A stretch of DNA of 64,000 nt from Erythrobacter sp. Lineage in GTDB: Bacteria > Pseudomonadota > Alphaproteobacteria > Sphingomonadales > Sphingomonadaceae. The notes under the pieces were generated by a model. It saw only the letters and a list, made by a program, of their open reading frames with translations, made no database searches and was not told the DNA's origin. A program made the position numbers and the translations under genes. This document shows positions 1 through 8,480 of this stretch, piece by piece. How positions within the stretch are numbered: position 1 is the stretch's first letter; every line of letters starts with the position of its first letter. The stretch is taken from the NCBI GenBank assembly GCA_019739335.1, contig CP073261.1:1850001-1914000 (forward strand), read 5' to 3'.

Positions 1-2
1 AT

Positions 3-851
3 CTTGTCCTCCGCCTCGCCGGCTATCGCAGCCTGGTGCGCCCCGGTTTCGGCCAGATCGCCCCGCGCTTTGCGACCGAGCAGAACGACGATGACGAGAT
101 CGAAGGCGAATTCGGCAATCCGGCGTTGAGGCCTTATGAGGCGTGGAACGCCGATGTCGGGATCGAATACTACTTCTCCGGTAACGGTGCGATCAGCCTG
201 GGTGCGTTCTGGAAGGATGTGTCCAACTACATCGTCAATGTCGAGTATGAGGCCGAGGACACAAACGGCAATGACATGATCGACCCTGACGAGCGGCTCG
301 TCTTCAACGGCGTGGCTTTCAACGAAGCCGTAATCCCGGTCAACGGGGACAGCGCGGAAATCTTCGGGGTGGAATTCGGCTTCGCGATGCAGTGGGACAT
401 GCTCCCCGCGCCGTTCGACGGACTGATTACGCAGGCGAACTACACCTGGACCGATGCCAGCGGCGTGGTGCCGGATGGCGGTGTGGACCAGCTTGGCATT
501 ATCGGCGATGCGCGCACTATCGCGCTTCCTGCCACCTCGGAGCACACGCTGAACGGCGTGCTCGGCTACGAAAAGGGGCCGATCAGCCTGCGACTGGCGG
601 CGACCTATCGCGACGATTATCTCGATGAACTGGGCGGTTCGCCGGAGGAAGACCGGATGGTGGACAGCCACTTCCAGCTCGATGCCAGCGCCCGCTACCG
701 CATTACGCCGAACATTCAGGTGTTCGTGGAAGCGGTGAACCTCACCGATGCGGAATATTTTGCCTACAACACCGTTGGGGCGCAGCAGAACAACTACCAA
801 TACGAAATCTACGGTCGCACCTTCAAGGGCGGCGTGCGGGTGAGCTTCTGA
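3..851 (+). CDS. TonB-dependent receptor, C-terminal part (5' end outside window)
   Basis: This is the outer-membrane beta-barrel end of a TonB-dependent receptor, about 282 residues, and the frame is open to the left edge. It shows the alternating amphipathic strands of a barrel, a late NLTDAEY strand typical of these receptors, and a terminal Phe (GGVRVSF) as used for BAM-dependent insertion. The stop overlaps the start of the phytase gene by one base (TGATG), so the two are probably translated together. TonB receptor/beta-propeller phytase pairs are known in Proteobacteria, which suggests (inference) that this receptor takes up phytate or a phytate-derived phosphate ester. Confidence 0.88.
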   Translation, partial: LVLRLAGYRSLVRPGFGQIAPRFATEQNDDDEIEGEFGNPALRPYEAWNADVGIEYYFSGNGAISLGAFWKDVSNYIVNVEYEAEDTNGNDMIDPDERLVFNGVAFNEAVIPVNGDSAEIFGVEFGFAMQWDMLPAPFDGLITQANYTWTDASGVVPDGGVDQLGIIGDARTIALPATSEHTLNGVLGYEKGPISLRLAATYRDDYLDELGGSPEEDRMVDSHFQLDASARYRITPNIQVFVEAVNLTDAEYFAYNTVGAQQNNYQYEIYGRTFKGGVRVSF

Positions 852-1864
852 TGCGCGGCGCGGCAATTGCGACAGGGGCGCTGCTGCTGGCTGGTTGTGC
901 CACCACGCCGCAGGGGGTACCCCCGGTGGCGGTGACGGCAGTAGCGCAGACCACTCCGGTAGGCGGCGTATTGGGCGAAGATGCAGCCGACGATCCGGCG
1001 ATCTGGCGTAATGCCGCAGACCCATCGCGGAGCCTGATCGTGGCGACCGACAAGAACAGCGGACTCAACGTCTACGGGCTGGACGGAACTGTGCGCGATT
1101 TTGCCGCGGCGGGTGAGGTCAACAACGTCGATCTGGCCGAGGTTTCGGGCCAGGGGGTTATCGTCGTTGCCAGCGATCGCAACGATCTCGTGGTTGCGCA
1201 TATTCGCGTGTACCGACTCGACACCACTTCGGGTGAATTGACCGAGCTGGGCCTGTTCAGCAGCGGACCAGGCGAGGGCTATGGCCTGTGTATGGGCGTG
1301 GTGGACGGGCAGCTGCGATCCTACCTCAACACCAAGCAGGGGCAGATTTATGAACAGGCGATCGAGGTTTCGGGCGCGAGCCTGACGGTTTCACCCCTGC
1401 GCACGATGAGCGTGCCCACCCAGCCCGAAGGCTGCGTGGTCGATCCGCGCAATCACGCTCTTTATATTGGGGAGGAGAACGCCGGCATCTGGCGTTTTCC
1501 AGCCGATAGCACTGATGGGGAGATGGTTGCGGCCATCGACAACCAGTGGCTGGTCGCCGATGTCGAAGGGCTGGCACTTGCTCCCGACGGTATTGACGGC
1601 GGTTATCTGGTCGCCTCCAGCCAAGGCGACAATGCCTTCGCCGTATTCTCGCTACCGGACATGCAGCCGCGCGGTCGCTTTGCCATCGGAGCTGGCGCGG
1701 TTGGCTCGGTGGAAGAAACCGACGGGATCGAGCTTGCGCTCGGAAATTTCGGGCCGGACTATCCTGAAGGCCTGTTCGTGGCGCAAGATGGGCAGAACCA
1801 GCCGGATACGCAGAACTTCAAGTTGGTAAGCTGGGCGGCAATCCGCGCGGCGCTTGGCCTTTAG
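851..1864 (+). CDS. Beta-propeller phytase (3-phytase family), lipoprotein
   Basis: Predicted Ca-dependent enzyme that removes phosphates from myo-inositol hexakisphosphate. The 337-residue length fits the family. The N-terminus has a lipobox (LLLAGCA, Cys about residue 16), so the mature protein is probably membrane-anchored in the periplasm or at the surface. Family marks include DDPAIW near residue 48, TDKNSGLNVYGLDG near 65-80 and NNVDL near 95, followed by repeated propeller blades ending with a C-terminal DGQNQPDTQNFKLVSW segment. It starts one base inside the stop of the upstream TonB receptor. With the PhoX-like gene downstream it makes an organic-phosphate scavenging locus. No Pho box was recognised, as the upstream promoter is outside the window. 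Confidence 0.9.
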   Translation: MRGAAIATGALLLAGCATTPQGVPPVAVTAVAQTTPVGGVLGEDAADDPAIWRNAADPSRSLIVATDKNSGLNVYGLDGTVRDFAAAGEVNNVDLAEVSGQGVIVVASDRNDLVVAHIRVYRLDTTSGELTELGLFSSGPGEGYGLCMGVVDGQLRSYLNTKQGQIYEQAIEVSGASLTVSPLRTMSVPTQPEGCVVDPRNHALYIGEENAGIWRFPADSTDGEMVAAIDNQWLVADVEGLALAPDGIDGGYLVASSQGDNAFAVFSLPDMQPRGRFAIGAGAVGSVEETDGIELALGNFGPDYPEGLFVAQDGQNQPDTQNFKLVSWAAIRAALGL

Positions 1865-1935
1865 CGCGGGGTGACAAGCAGGACAGCTTTGGCGCTATAG
1901 TGAGCTTCTGAGAATCGCAGAAGGGACGGACAGCC

Positions 1936-3246
1936 ATGTACGCAGATCGCCGCAAGTTCATCGCCGCCACGGGAGCTGCATTTGGCGGGCTGCTGCTCGG
2001 CGGGTGCATGTCGGCACGTATGCCGCTGGCCGCATCGGGAGCGAGCCGCTTCGGGCCGTTGCAGCCCGATCCGGCAGGCGTCCTGGATCTGCCCCAGGGA
2101 TTTTCGTATCGTGTGCTGTCGCGGCTCGGCGATGTGATGAGCGATGGCGGCACCGTGCCGGACCGGGCGGACGGGATGGGATGTTTCGATATCGGCGGCG
2201 GGCGGCTGGCGCTGGTGCGCAATCACGAACTCGCCCCCAACCATGACGGCGGCGGGGCGAGCGGCCCAGCCTATGACACGGTGGCGCGCAGTCTGGTCCC
2301 CTTGCCAGGCGGGACGACCACGCTGGTGCTCGACTCCGATACGCTCGATGTGCAGCGCCAGTATCGGAGCCTCGCGGGCACGATACGCAATTGCGCGGGC
2401 GGGACCACGCCGTGGAACACCTGGCTCACCTGCGAAGAAAACACTTCGCGCGCGGACGGACGCATCAACAAGGATCACGGCTATGCTTTCGAAGTCCCCG
2501 CCGACGCGCCGGGGCAGGTTGATCCGGTGCCGCTGACCGCAATGGGGCGCTTCGTGCGCGAAGCCGCTTGTGTCGATCCGGCAACCGGCATCGTCTACCA
2601 GACCGAGGATCGCGGCGATTCACTGCTCTATCGCTTCATTCCCACCCATTCCGGTGAACTCGCGCGCGGGGGCACATTGCAGGCGCTGGTGCTGGAAGGG
2701 GTGACCGACACCAGCAACAAGGACAGCGTGGCGATGCGCGTTGGACAGCCCGTGCGCGGGACCTGGGTGACGCTCGACGATCCCGAATCCCCTGAAGACG
2801 ACCTGCGCCATCGCGGTGCGGCGCTGGGCGCGGCAGTCTTCTCGCGCGGCGAAGGTATCTGGATGGGCGACGGGGAGATGTTCTTCACCGCCACCAGCGG
2901 CGGCGCGGCGCAGGAAGGGCAGATCTTCCGACTCCGCCCGAACCTCCACGGCGGCGATATGCTGGACCTGTTTTACGAAAGCCCGGCTAACGCGGAATAC
3001 AGCTATGGCGACAACCTGTGCGTCGCGCCGTACGGCGATCTGGTGGTCTGCGAAGATCAATATACCGACGGGGCGGTAAACCATCTGCGGGGGATCACTC
3101 CGGAGGGCGAAGCCTATCCGCTGGGCCGGGTCCGCCTGCAGACCGAAACGGCGGGCGCGTGCTTCTCGCCGGATGGACGCGTGATGTTTCTCAATATCTA
3201 TTCGCCGACCATGACGCTGGCGATCACCGGACCGTGGCCTGCTTAG
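1936..3246 (+). CDS. PhoX-like (DUF839) secreted phosphatase, Tat substrate
   Basis: 436-residue protein of the PhoX/DUF839 family of metal-dependent extracytoplasmic phosphatases. The N-terminus has a twin-arginine motif (DRRKFIAATGAAFGG) running into a lipobox-like LLLGGC near residue 30, so Tat export with lipid anchoring is likely. The body shows the family's NHE (residues about 95-97), WNTWLTCEE, a calcium/iron-site region (VDPATGIVYQTEDRGDS) and the C-terminal CVAPYGDLVVCEDQ. It lies 72 bases after the phytase gene on the same strand, with AGAAGGGA before the ATG. Role inferred: release of phosphate from organic esters, working with the phytase. The exact substrate is not visible. Confidence 0.85.
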   Translation: MYADRRKFIAATGAAFGGLLLGGCMSARMPLAASGASRFGPLQPDPAGVLDLPQGFSYRVLSRLGDVMSDGGTVPDRADGMGCFDIGGGRLALVRNHELAPNHDGGGASGPAYDTVARSLVPLPGGTTTLVLDSDTLDVQRQYRSLAGTIRNCAGGTTPWNTWLTCEENTSRADGRINKDHGYAFEVPADAPGQVDPVPLTAMGRFVREAACVDPATGIVYQTEDRGDSLLYRFIPTHSGELARGGTLQALVLEGVTDTSNKDSVAMRVGQPVRGTWVTLDDPESPEDDLRHRGAALGAAVFSRGEGIWMGDGEMFFTATSGGAAQEGQIFRLRPNLHGGDMLDLFYESPANAEYSYGDNLCVAPYGDLVVCEDQYTDGAVNHLRGITPEGEAYPLGRVRLQTETAGACFSPDGRVMFLNIYSPTMTLAITGPWPA

Positions 3247-3256
3247 GGGTCATGAC

Positions 3257-3733
3257 GTGACCCTCAGCCCGGCGATCCTGTTCGTCTGCCTCGGCAACAT
3301 CTGTCGATCGCCGCTGGCGGAGGGGGCGCTAAGGGCGGCCACCGAGGCGGCGGGACTGGATTGGCTTATCGATAGCGCCGGAACGAGTGACTGGCATGTC
3401 GGAAGCCCGCCCGACAGCCGCGCCATCGCGACCGCGCTGGCCAATGGCGTGGACATTTCCGGCCAGCGCGCGCGGCAGATCGAGGCAGCGGACTTCACGC
3501 GTTTCACGCATATTTTCGCGCTCGATAGCAAGAACTTGGCCGATCTCAAACAGATCGCTCCCGGCATGGCCAGCGCGGAACTGGCGCTGCTGCTCGATAT
3601 CGTTCCGGCCCGCACCGGTCAGGGCGTGCCCGATCCCTATCATAGCGATACGGACGCGTTCGCCTGGACCTGGCGCCATGTCAGCGAAGCGGCGGATGCC
3701 TTGGTGGCCCGGCTCAACTCGTCAGCATCTTGA
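3257..3733 (+). CDS. Low-molecular-weight protein-tyrosine-phosphatase
   Basis: 158-residue cytoplasmic phosphatase. The P-loop CLGNICRS (Cys11 nucleophile, Arg17) lies at the N-terminus as usual in this family, and the general-acid loop DPYH is at about residues 128-131. The start is GTG, 10 bases after the PhoX stop, with AGGGG just upstream. The 3' end overlaps the convergent TauE/SafE-like gene by 20 bases. Its substrate is unknown. It could act on phosphotyrosine in exopolysaccharide control, or like the related arsenate reductases, but no other Ars gene is nearby. Confidence 0.9.
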   Translation: MTLSPAILFVCLGNICRSPLAEGALRAATEAAGLDWLIDSAGTSDWHVGSPPDSRAIATALANGVDISGQRARQIEAADFTRFTHIFALDSKNLADLKQIAPGMASAELALLLDIVPARTGQGVPDPYHSDTDAFAWTWRHVSEAADALVARLNSSAS

Positions 3734-4505
3734 TCGCCGAGACGACCAACATTCCCGACAAGGCATAACGCACCCAGTCCTCGTTGACTTTGCCGCTCAC
3801 TAGCGAACCCACCACGATGCCCGGAATCGAGCCGAGCAGCAGGCTGGCCAGCAGCCAGCCGTCGAAATTGCCCAGTGCAGCATGGCCGCCCGCCGCCACG
3901 AGCGTCAGCGGCACGGCATGCATGATATCGGTGCCGACGATGGTCTTGGTGCCCAGCCGCAGTGGGTAAAGCATCGCCAACATCACCGCCACCAGCGCTC
4001 CCGCGCCAACCGATGTCAGCGTCACCAGCGCTCCGATGACGGCAGCGCCGAGCAATGTGAAGATAAGCTGTTTGCCGCGAACGCTGTGCCCCATCCGGCT
4101 GCGCAGCAAGGCCAGCGCGGGCCGAATGCGCGGCTTCAGCAGCATCAGGATTGCAGTGAACAGCAAGGCCGCTCCCAGCAGCCGCATCAGCAGTGCGCTT
4201 TCCATTCGCCCGCCTTCGAACAGCCACAGCCACACCAGCGTCAGCAGGGCCGCCGGGATGCTCCCTGCGGCCAGTCTTCCAACCAGCTTCCAGTCCACCG
4301 AACCGAGCCGGTGGTGGACGCCGCCTCCCACCGCTTTGGTGATCGCGGCGAACCACAGGTCGGTGCCCACGGCCACGGCGGGATTGATACCGAACAGCAG
4401 GATCAGGATCGGTGCCATCAGCGATCCCCCGCCCACGCCGGTCAACCCGACGAGGAAGCTCACGAAGGCCCCTGCCAGCGTATACTGGAGATCGATATTG
4501 CCCAT
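3714..4505 (-). CDS. TauE/SafE family sulfite/organosulfur exporter-like membrane protein
   Basis: 263-residue inner-membrane protein with about eight hydrophobic helices in two similar halves. The family signature GxTGVGGGSLMAPIL is at about residues 20-34, and a second half-repeat TSVGAGALVAVML lies near 164-176. The family exports sulfite, sulfoacetate or related anions, and some members act as carriers for other small carboxylates. It is transcribed leftward and is convergent with the LMW phosphatase. No sulfur metabolism gene adjoins it, so the substrate cannot be assigned. Confidence 0.88.
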   Translation of the reverse strand: MGNIDLQYTLAGAFVSFLVGLTGVGGGSLMAPILILLFGINPAVAVGTDLWFAAITKAVGGGVHHRLGSVDWKLVGRLAAGSIPAALLTLVWLWLFEGGRMESALLMRLLGAALLFTAILMLLKPRIRPALALLRSRMGHSVRGKQLIFTLLGAAVIGALVTLTSVGAGALVAVMLAMLYPLRLGTKTIVGTDIMHAVPLTLVAAGGHAALGNFDGWLLASLLLGSIPGIVVGSLVSGKVNEDWVRYALSGMLVVSAIKMLTS

Positions 4506-4558
4506 GCGACAGGCCCGATGGCCCTATGCTCCCCTGTTAGCCCTTCGGCTCAAGCACA

Positions 4559-5599
4559 TTACGCGAAAGGCGTCCATTCCTCATCGGCAGGCAGCGGCGC
4601 GAATACCGCGTCGATCATCTCGTCGGTGACAGCCTCGGGTGTGGCGGGATCCCAGCGCGGGGCATTGTCCTTGTCCACCAGCACCGCGCGCACGCCTTCG
4701 ACGAAATCGGGGCGCAACATCATCCGCGCGGCGACCCGGTACTCCATCGCCATGTTGGCGGCGAAATCGGGCTGCGCGGCGGCGAACTGGCGCAAGGCGA
4801 CCTTGCTGGTCATCGGGCATTTGGCCGTAACCGCCTTCAGCTCCTTGGCTGCCCACTCGCTGCCATCGGCAGCAAGCGCGGCGATGATCTCTTCAAGCGC
4901 GTCGGGCGCGAACAGGCGGTCGATCCGTTCGGCATTGCCCGCCAGACGCGGCGGCAAAAGGTCAGGTTCGCTCAATGTATCAAGCACAGCTGCGGGTTGC
5001 TCCCCCGCAACAATTCGCGCCTTGGCGGCGGCAAGGTTTTCGCTCGGCAGGTAATGCGTCGCCAGTCCGGCCCACAGGCATTCGACCCCGTCCAGCCGGG
5101 CTCCTGTCAGCGCGAGGAACTTTCCGACCGCCCCCGGCAGGCGCGGCAGATACCAGCCCGCGCCGACATCGGGGAACAGCCCGATCGATCCTTCGGGCAT
5201 TGCGAACAGGGTGTTCTCGGTCGCCACGCGGAAGCGGCACGGTTGCGAGATGCCCACTCCGCCGCCCATCGTCACGCCATCCATGAAGGCCACGGTCGGT
5301 TTGGGATAGGTGAACATCAGGTGGTTGAGACGGTATTCCGCATGAAAGAACGCACGCCCCGCGGCTCCGCCATCCTCCAGCGCGGAGTTGCGCACGAGTT
5401 GCACATCGCCCCCGGCGCAAAACCCCCGCCCCTCGGCGTGATCGAGGATCACAGCGTCGATCGCATCGTCGCTCCGCCAAGCCAGCAGCACTTGCGCCAT
5501 GTCCTCGCACATCCCCTGCGTCAGCGCGTGCAGCGCCTTGGGGCGGTTGAGCGAGATGTGGCCGATGCGACCGTGGGTATGGGTGTGTAGTTCGCTCAT
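4559..5599 (-). CDS. Enoyl-CoA hydratase/isomerase family, 3-hydroxyisobutyryl-CoA hydrolase
   Basis: 346-residue crotonase-fold enzyme. The length (about 345-380) and the oxyanion-hole segments GRGFCAGGDVQ (about residues 58-68) and DGVTMGGGVGIS (about 105-116) match 3-hydroxyisobutyryl-CoA hydrolases rather than short enoyl-CoA hydratases (about 260). The Glu-containing FAMPEGSIGLFPDVGAG segment is also typical. It overlaps the upstream acyl-CoA dehydrogenase by 4 bases (ATGA), which supports a joint role in valine degradation: isobutyryl-CoA oxidation, then release of 3-hydroxyisobutyrate. A generic enoyl-CoA hydratase is the alternative. Confidence 0.85.
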   Translation of the reverse strand: MSELHTHTHGRIGHISLNRPKALHALTQGMCEDMAQVLLAWRSDDAIDAVILDHAEGRGFCAGGDVQLVRNSALEDGGAAGRAFFHAEYRLNHLMFTYPKPTVAFMDGVTMGGGVGISQPCRFRVATENTLFAMPEGSIGLFPDVGAGWYLPRLPGAVGKFLALTGARLDGVECLWAGLATHYLPSENLAAAKARIVAGEQPAAVLDTLSEPDLLPPRLAGNAERIDRLFAPDALEEIIAALAADGSEWAAKELKAVTAKCPMTSKVALRQFAAAQPDFAANMAMEYRVAARMMLRPDFVEGVRAVLVDKDNAPRWDPATPEAVTDEMIDAVFAPLPADEEWTPFA

Positions 5600-6741
5600 T
5601 GCCGCAACAGGTCCCGCCCCACGATCATCCGCATCACCTGATTGGTGCCCTCAAGGATCGAATGCACTCGCAGATCGCGCCAGAAGCGTTCGATCGGGTA
5701 ATCGCGCAAGTAGCCGTAGCCGCCGAACAGTTGCAGCGCATTGTTGACCACATTCGATCCGCTGTCGGTCGCCAGCCGCTTGGCCATGGCGGAAAAGCGC
5801 GTCTTGTCTGGCGCGTTGTCGGTCACCTTGGCGGCGGCGAGATAGAGCAGCGCGCGCGCCGCTTCCAGTTCGGTTGCCATGTCGGCGAGCATGAACTGGG
5901 TGTTCTGGAAATCGGCAATCGGCTGGTCGAACTGCTGGCGGTCCTTGCAATAGGCCACCGCTTCATCGAGGCACCGCTGCGCCCCGCCCAGCGAGCAGGC
6001 GCCGATATTGATCCGCCCGCCATCGAGCCCCGCCATCGCAAAACGGAAACCTTCGCCTTCGGCGCCGACCCGGTTTTCGACCGGCACCAGCGCATCTTCG
6101 AAAATCACCTGCGCGGTGGGGCTGGCGTTCCAGCCAAGCTTCTTTTCCGGCGCTCCGAAGCTGACGCCGGGAGTGTCCTTGTCCACCACCAGGCAAGTGA
6201 TGCCGCGCGACTTGTGCTCGTCGGTGCGCACCATCGTCACATAAACGTCGTTCACCCCGCCGCCGCTGATGAACTGCTTGGTGCCGTTGACCACGTAGTG
6301 GTCGCCGTCCAGCCGCGCGCTGGTTTTCAGCGCCGCCGCATCAGAGCCGCTGCCCGGTTCGGTGAGGCAATAGCTGGCGAGCTTTTCCATCCCGATCAGG
6401 TCGGGCAGGTACTTGGCCTTCAATGCCTCACCGCCATAAGTGTCGATCATCCACGCGGCCATGTTGTGGATCGAAATAAAGGCGCTGGTCGCTGGGCAAC
6501 CATAGGCCATCGCTTCCATGATCAGCGCCGCTTCCAGCCTGCCCAGGCCGATGCCACCTGATTCCTCGCTGACATAGATCGCCCCGAAGCCGAGTTCGGC
6601 GGTCCGCTTGATCGTGTCGCGGGGGAAGATGTGGTGTTCGTCCCACCCGGCGGCGTGCGGACTGATATGGTCGGCGGTGAAGCGTTGCGCCATTTCCTGG
6701 ATCGCAAGCTGGTCTTCGTTGAGCTGGAACTGTCCGGTCAT
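5596..6741 (-). CDS. Acyl-CoA dehydrogenase, probably isobutyryl-CoA dehydrogenase
   Basis: 381-residue flavoenzyme of the acyl-CoA dehydrogenase family. Visible marks are YCLTEPGSGSDAAALKT (FAD/substrate segment, about residues 128-144), VNGTKQFISGG, and the C-terminal QLFGGYGYLRDYPIERFWRDLRV with EGTNQVMRMIVGRDLL. The catalytic glutamate is expected in the EGTNQ segment, as in short-chain and isobutyryl-CoA dehydrogenases. It is first of a two-gene leftward operon with the hydrolase (4-base overlap), which points to valine catabolism. FAD cofactor and an electron-transfer flavoprotein partner are family knowledge. Confidence 0.9.
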   Translation of the reverse strand: MTGQFQLNEDQLAIQEMAQRFTADHISPHAAGWDEHHIFPRDTIKRTAELGFGAIYVSEESGGIGLGRLEAALIMEAMAYGCPATSAFISIHNMAAWMIDTYGGEALKAKYLPDLIGMEKLASYCLTEPGSGSDAAALKTSARLDGDHYVVNGTKQFISGGGVNDVYVTMVRTDEHKSRGITCLVVDKDTPGVSFGAPEKKLGWNASPTAQVIFEDALVPVENRVGAEGEGFRFAMAGLDGGRINIGACSLGGAQRCLDEAVAYCKDRQQFDQPIADFQNTQFMLADMATELEAARALLYLAAAKVTDNAPDKTRFSAMAKRLATDSGSNVVNNALQLFGGYGYLRDYPIERFWRDLRVHSILEGTNQVMRMIVGRDLLRQ

Positions 6742-6795
6742 TCCCGCGCCATGTCAAAAAGCGGCAGGCCGCGCAACTCTTGCGCGCAAGGCTGG

Positions 6796-7176
6796 CTATT
6801 CGCCGGAGTTGTGGACGTGGGGCGAGGGATTGAAGCCTGCGGCGTCGTCCATCGGTTCGGGAGCGAAGCCTTCGGTGCGGTCGATCAGGTCGTCGGGTGC
6901 CGCATCGACCACCGTCTCCTCGCTTTCTTCGCTTCCGGGCGGCAGTGGCGCGAAGGCTACCCTGTCCTCGGCGGGCAATTCGTCAATTGCTTCGTCCTCG
7001 AACCCGGCATCGGCACCGGCCGGCCGTTCGATGGTCACTTCAGGCGCAGCTTCCTCATCCAGTCCCAGCGCGGCGTTGCGACTTTCCAGATCATCGTTGC
7101 AGGCTGACAGCGCTAGCAAGGCTGGGAGGGCAAGGGTGGGCAACAGAGGGGCAGGCACGCGCAGCGTCACATTCAT
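6796..7176 (-). CDS. Small acidic putative lipoprotein, unknown function
   Basis: 126 residues from the ATG at 7176, which overlaps the RidA stop as ATGA; a longer frame to 7221 exists but lacks a sensible signal sequence. The N-terminus is a signal peptide ending in a lipobox (ALSAC). The remainder is rich in Asp, Glu, Ala and Pro with no repeat or known domain, and looks disordered. It is last of a leftward run with the two lipoproteins and RidA. No family was recognised. Confidence 0.6.
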   Translation of the reverse strand: MNVTLRVPAPLLPTLALPALLALSACNDDLESRNAALGLDEEAAPEVTIERPAGADAGFEDEAIDELPAEDRVAFAPLPPGSEESEETVVDAAPDDLIDRTEGFAPEPMDDAAGFNPSPHVHNSGE

Positions 7177-7580
7177 TGCAGGCTCCCGATTACAGCTTCG
7201 GCTTCGATCTCGCATTTCCATTCCGGGTTATAGAGCGCCGATACCGCCACCAGCGTGCCGGTGGGACGGGCATGGCTCACGGCGCGGGTGAAAGCAGCGG
7301 TCACCGCGTCGGCATAGGCGATATCGGTTACGAACATCCTGACGCGAACTACATCGCCCGCATGGCCGCCAAGCTGGCCGATGTAGTCAAGGATCTGTTC
7401 GAAACAGCGATCCGCCTGCCGCCCGGCATCGGGGCTGACGCTGCCGTCCGCTTCGACGCCGACGCTGCCGGAAACCACGATCCGGTCCCCGACCCGCAGG
7501 GCGCGGGTGAAGCCCGCCACATCCTCGAAAGCCGTGAGCGGCGGAATGCGCTGGCGGCCGTCGTTCGGATCGTCAGCCAC
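7173..7580 (-). CDS. RidA/YjgF family protein
   Basis: 135-residue member of the RidA family. Archetypal RidA hydrolyses reactive enamine/imine intermediates from PLP enzymes; many paralogues lack that activity. The conserved fold is visible: GDRIVVSGSVGVEADGS near residues 32-48, QADRCFEQILDYIGQLGG near 55-72, VVRVRMFVTDI near 77-87, and the terminal ALYNPEWKCEIEAEAV. The usual catalytic Arg region near residue 105 reads SHARPTGTLVAVSAL, so the R-P-(A/T) core is retained. The start is GTG, overlapping the I78-like gene by 8 bases, and the stop overlaps the acidic lipoprotein start. Confidence 0.88.
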   Translation of the reverse strand: MADDPNDGRQRIPPLTAFEDVAGFTRALRVGDRIVVSGSVGVEADGSVSPDAGRQADRCFEQILDYIGQLGGHAGDVVRVRMFVTDIAYADAVTAAFTRAVSHARPTGTLVAVSALYNPEWKCEIEAEAVIGSLQ

Positions 7581-7872
7581 AGCTGATGCGATCGATCATC
7601 ATGGCATCGTCGTAGGAAACGGTCAGCCGATCCTCGCGATAGTCCATAGTAACGGCAGTCCGCGGCGGAACCCAGCGCAACTGCCGCGCGCCCGTCATCC
7701 GCAACAGCATGGCTCCAGCCTCTGCCGTGGCGCGATGGCCCACGTGGTCCTGCACGCCGCTGGCATCGCACTGGCCCGACGAGGCGGGCATCGGGCCTTC
7801 GCCCGGCGCCTCTGTCGTGGCGCAACCGGCCAGTGCCGAACCGGCCAGCGCAGCAAATATCATCGAACGCAT
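7573..7872 (-). CDS. Peptidase inhibitor I78-family lipoprotein
   Basis: About 99 residues from the ATG at 7872, which has GGAG at good spacing (an in-frame ATG 7 codons upstream lacks it). A lipobox (LAGSALAGCA) places it in the envelope. The C-terminal half matches the I78 inhibitor pattern: AVTMDYREDRLTV followed by MMIDRISCG, with the loop between them expected to contact a serine protease. The two cysteines (in QCDASG and at the C-terminus) could form the fold's disulfide. It would protect the cell envelope from host or competitor proteases (family inference). Confidence 0.72.
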   Translation of the reverse strand: MRSMIFAALAGSALAGCATTEAPGEGPMPASSGQCDASGVQDHVGHRATAEAGAMLLRMTGARQLRWVPPRTAVTMDYREDRLTVSYDDAMMIDRISCG

Positions 7873-7883
7873 TGCTGGTTCTC

Positions 7884-8354
7884 CTAACCGCATTTCGTAT
7901 AGCGCCGCGCACCGGGCACGGCATCATCGCCGAATTCTTCGAGGATGAGTGTATTGCCATCGTCTGCCAGCGCAAGTGTCACTTCGCGCGACCAGGCCAT
8001 CCCCTCGCCTTCATAGGCGAAATTGCCGCGCAGGCTGTCGGTTGTCGAGGCAGCCACTTCTTCGAGCTCTCCAACCGACTCGTAAAACCGCATGGAATTG
8101 CCCGATACGGTTAGCAGCCCCTTGTTGGCGGCTTCTTCCGGATCGCAGTCGGCAGGTGTCATCCCCCATCGCCCGGCCATGGCAGCGGGGATCGCCGACT
8201 GGGCGACGGGGCTGGTCATCGGTACGTCAGCAGGGGTGGCTTCCGATTGCGCCGGAGGCGGCGGAACGGTCTCCCCGGACCTTTCGGCAGACGAGGAATC
8301 GCAAGCAGCCAGCAACAGCGCGGCGCAGGCAAGGGCGGACTGGGTAATTTTCAT
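7884..8354 (-). CDS. Hypothetical lipoprotein
   Basis: 156 residues from the ATG at 8354, preceded by GGAGG. The signal peptide ends in a lipobox (ALLLAACDSS). A Ser/Pro/Ala-rich linker of about 40 residues follows, then a compact domain with a GRWGMTPADCDPEEA opening and a C-terminal RRYTKCG. The paired cysteines suggest a small periplasmic disulfide-stabilised domain. No named function was recognised. It is first gene of the leftward run 8354 to 6796, 12 bases before the I78-like gene. Confidence 0.65.
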   Translation of the reverse strand: MKITQSALACAALLLAACDSSSAERSGETVPPPPAQSEATPADVPMTSPVAQSAIPAAMAGRWGMTPADCDPEEAANKGLLTVSGNSMRFYESVGELEEVAASTTDSLRGNFAYEGEGMAWSREVTLALADDGNTLILEEFGDDAVPGARRYTKCG

Positions 8355-8480
8355 TCTGAACCTCCGGATAGCCTGTTTCGCCAACGATCAAGCCGCAATC
8401 CGGTGCCCGGACAGAATCAACGAAGTGGATTTTCCGCGGCGTGGCTGCTAGGCTCCGGCCAAACATACCGAGAGGACATC

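Noticed and set aside
3882..5054. 390-residue forward frame antisense to the TauE-like gene and the CoA hydrolase gene
   Set aside because: Low-complexity Gln/Arg/His-rich product across two real genes on the other strand; typical GC-rich shadow frame.
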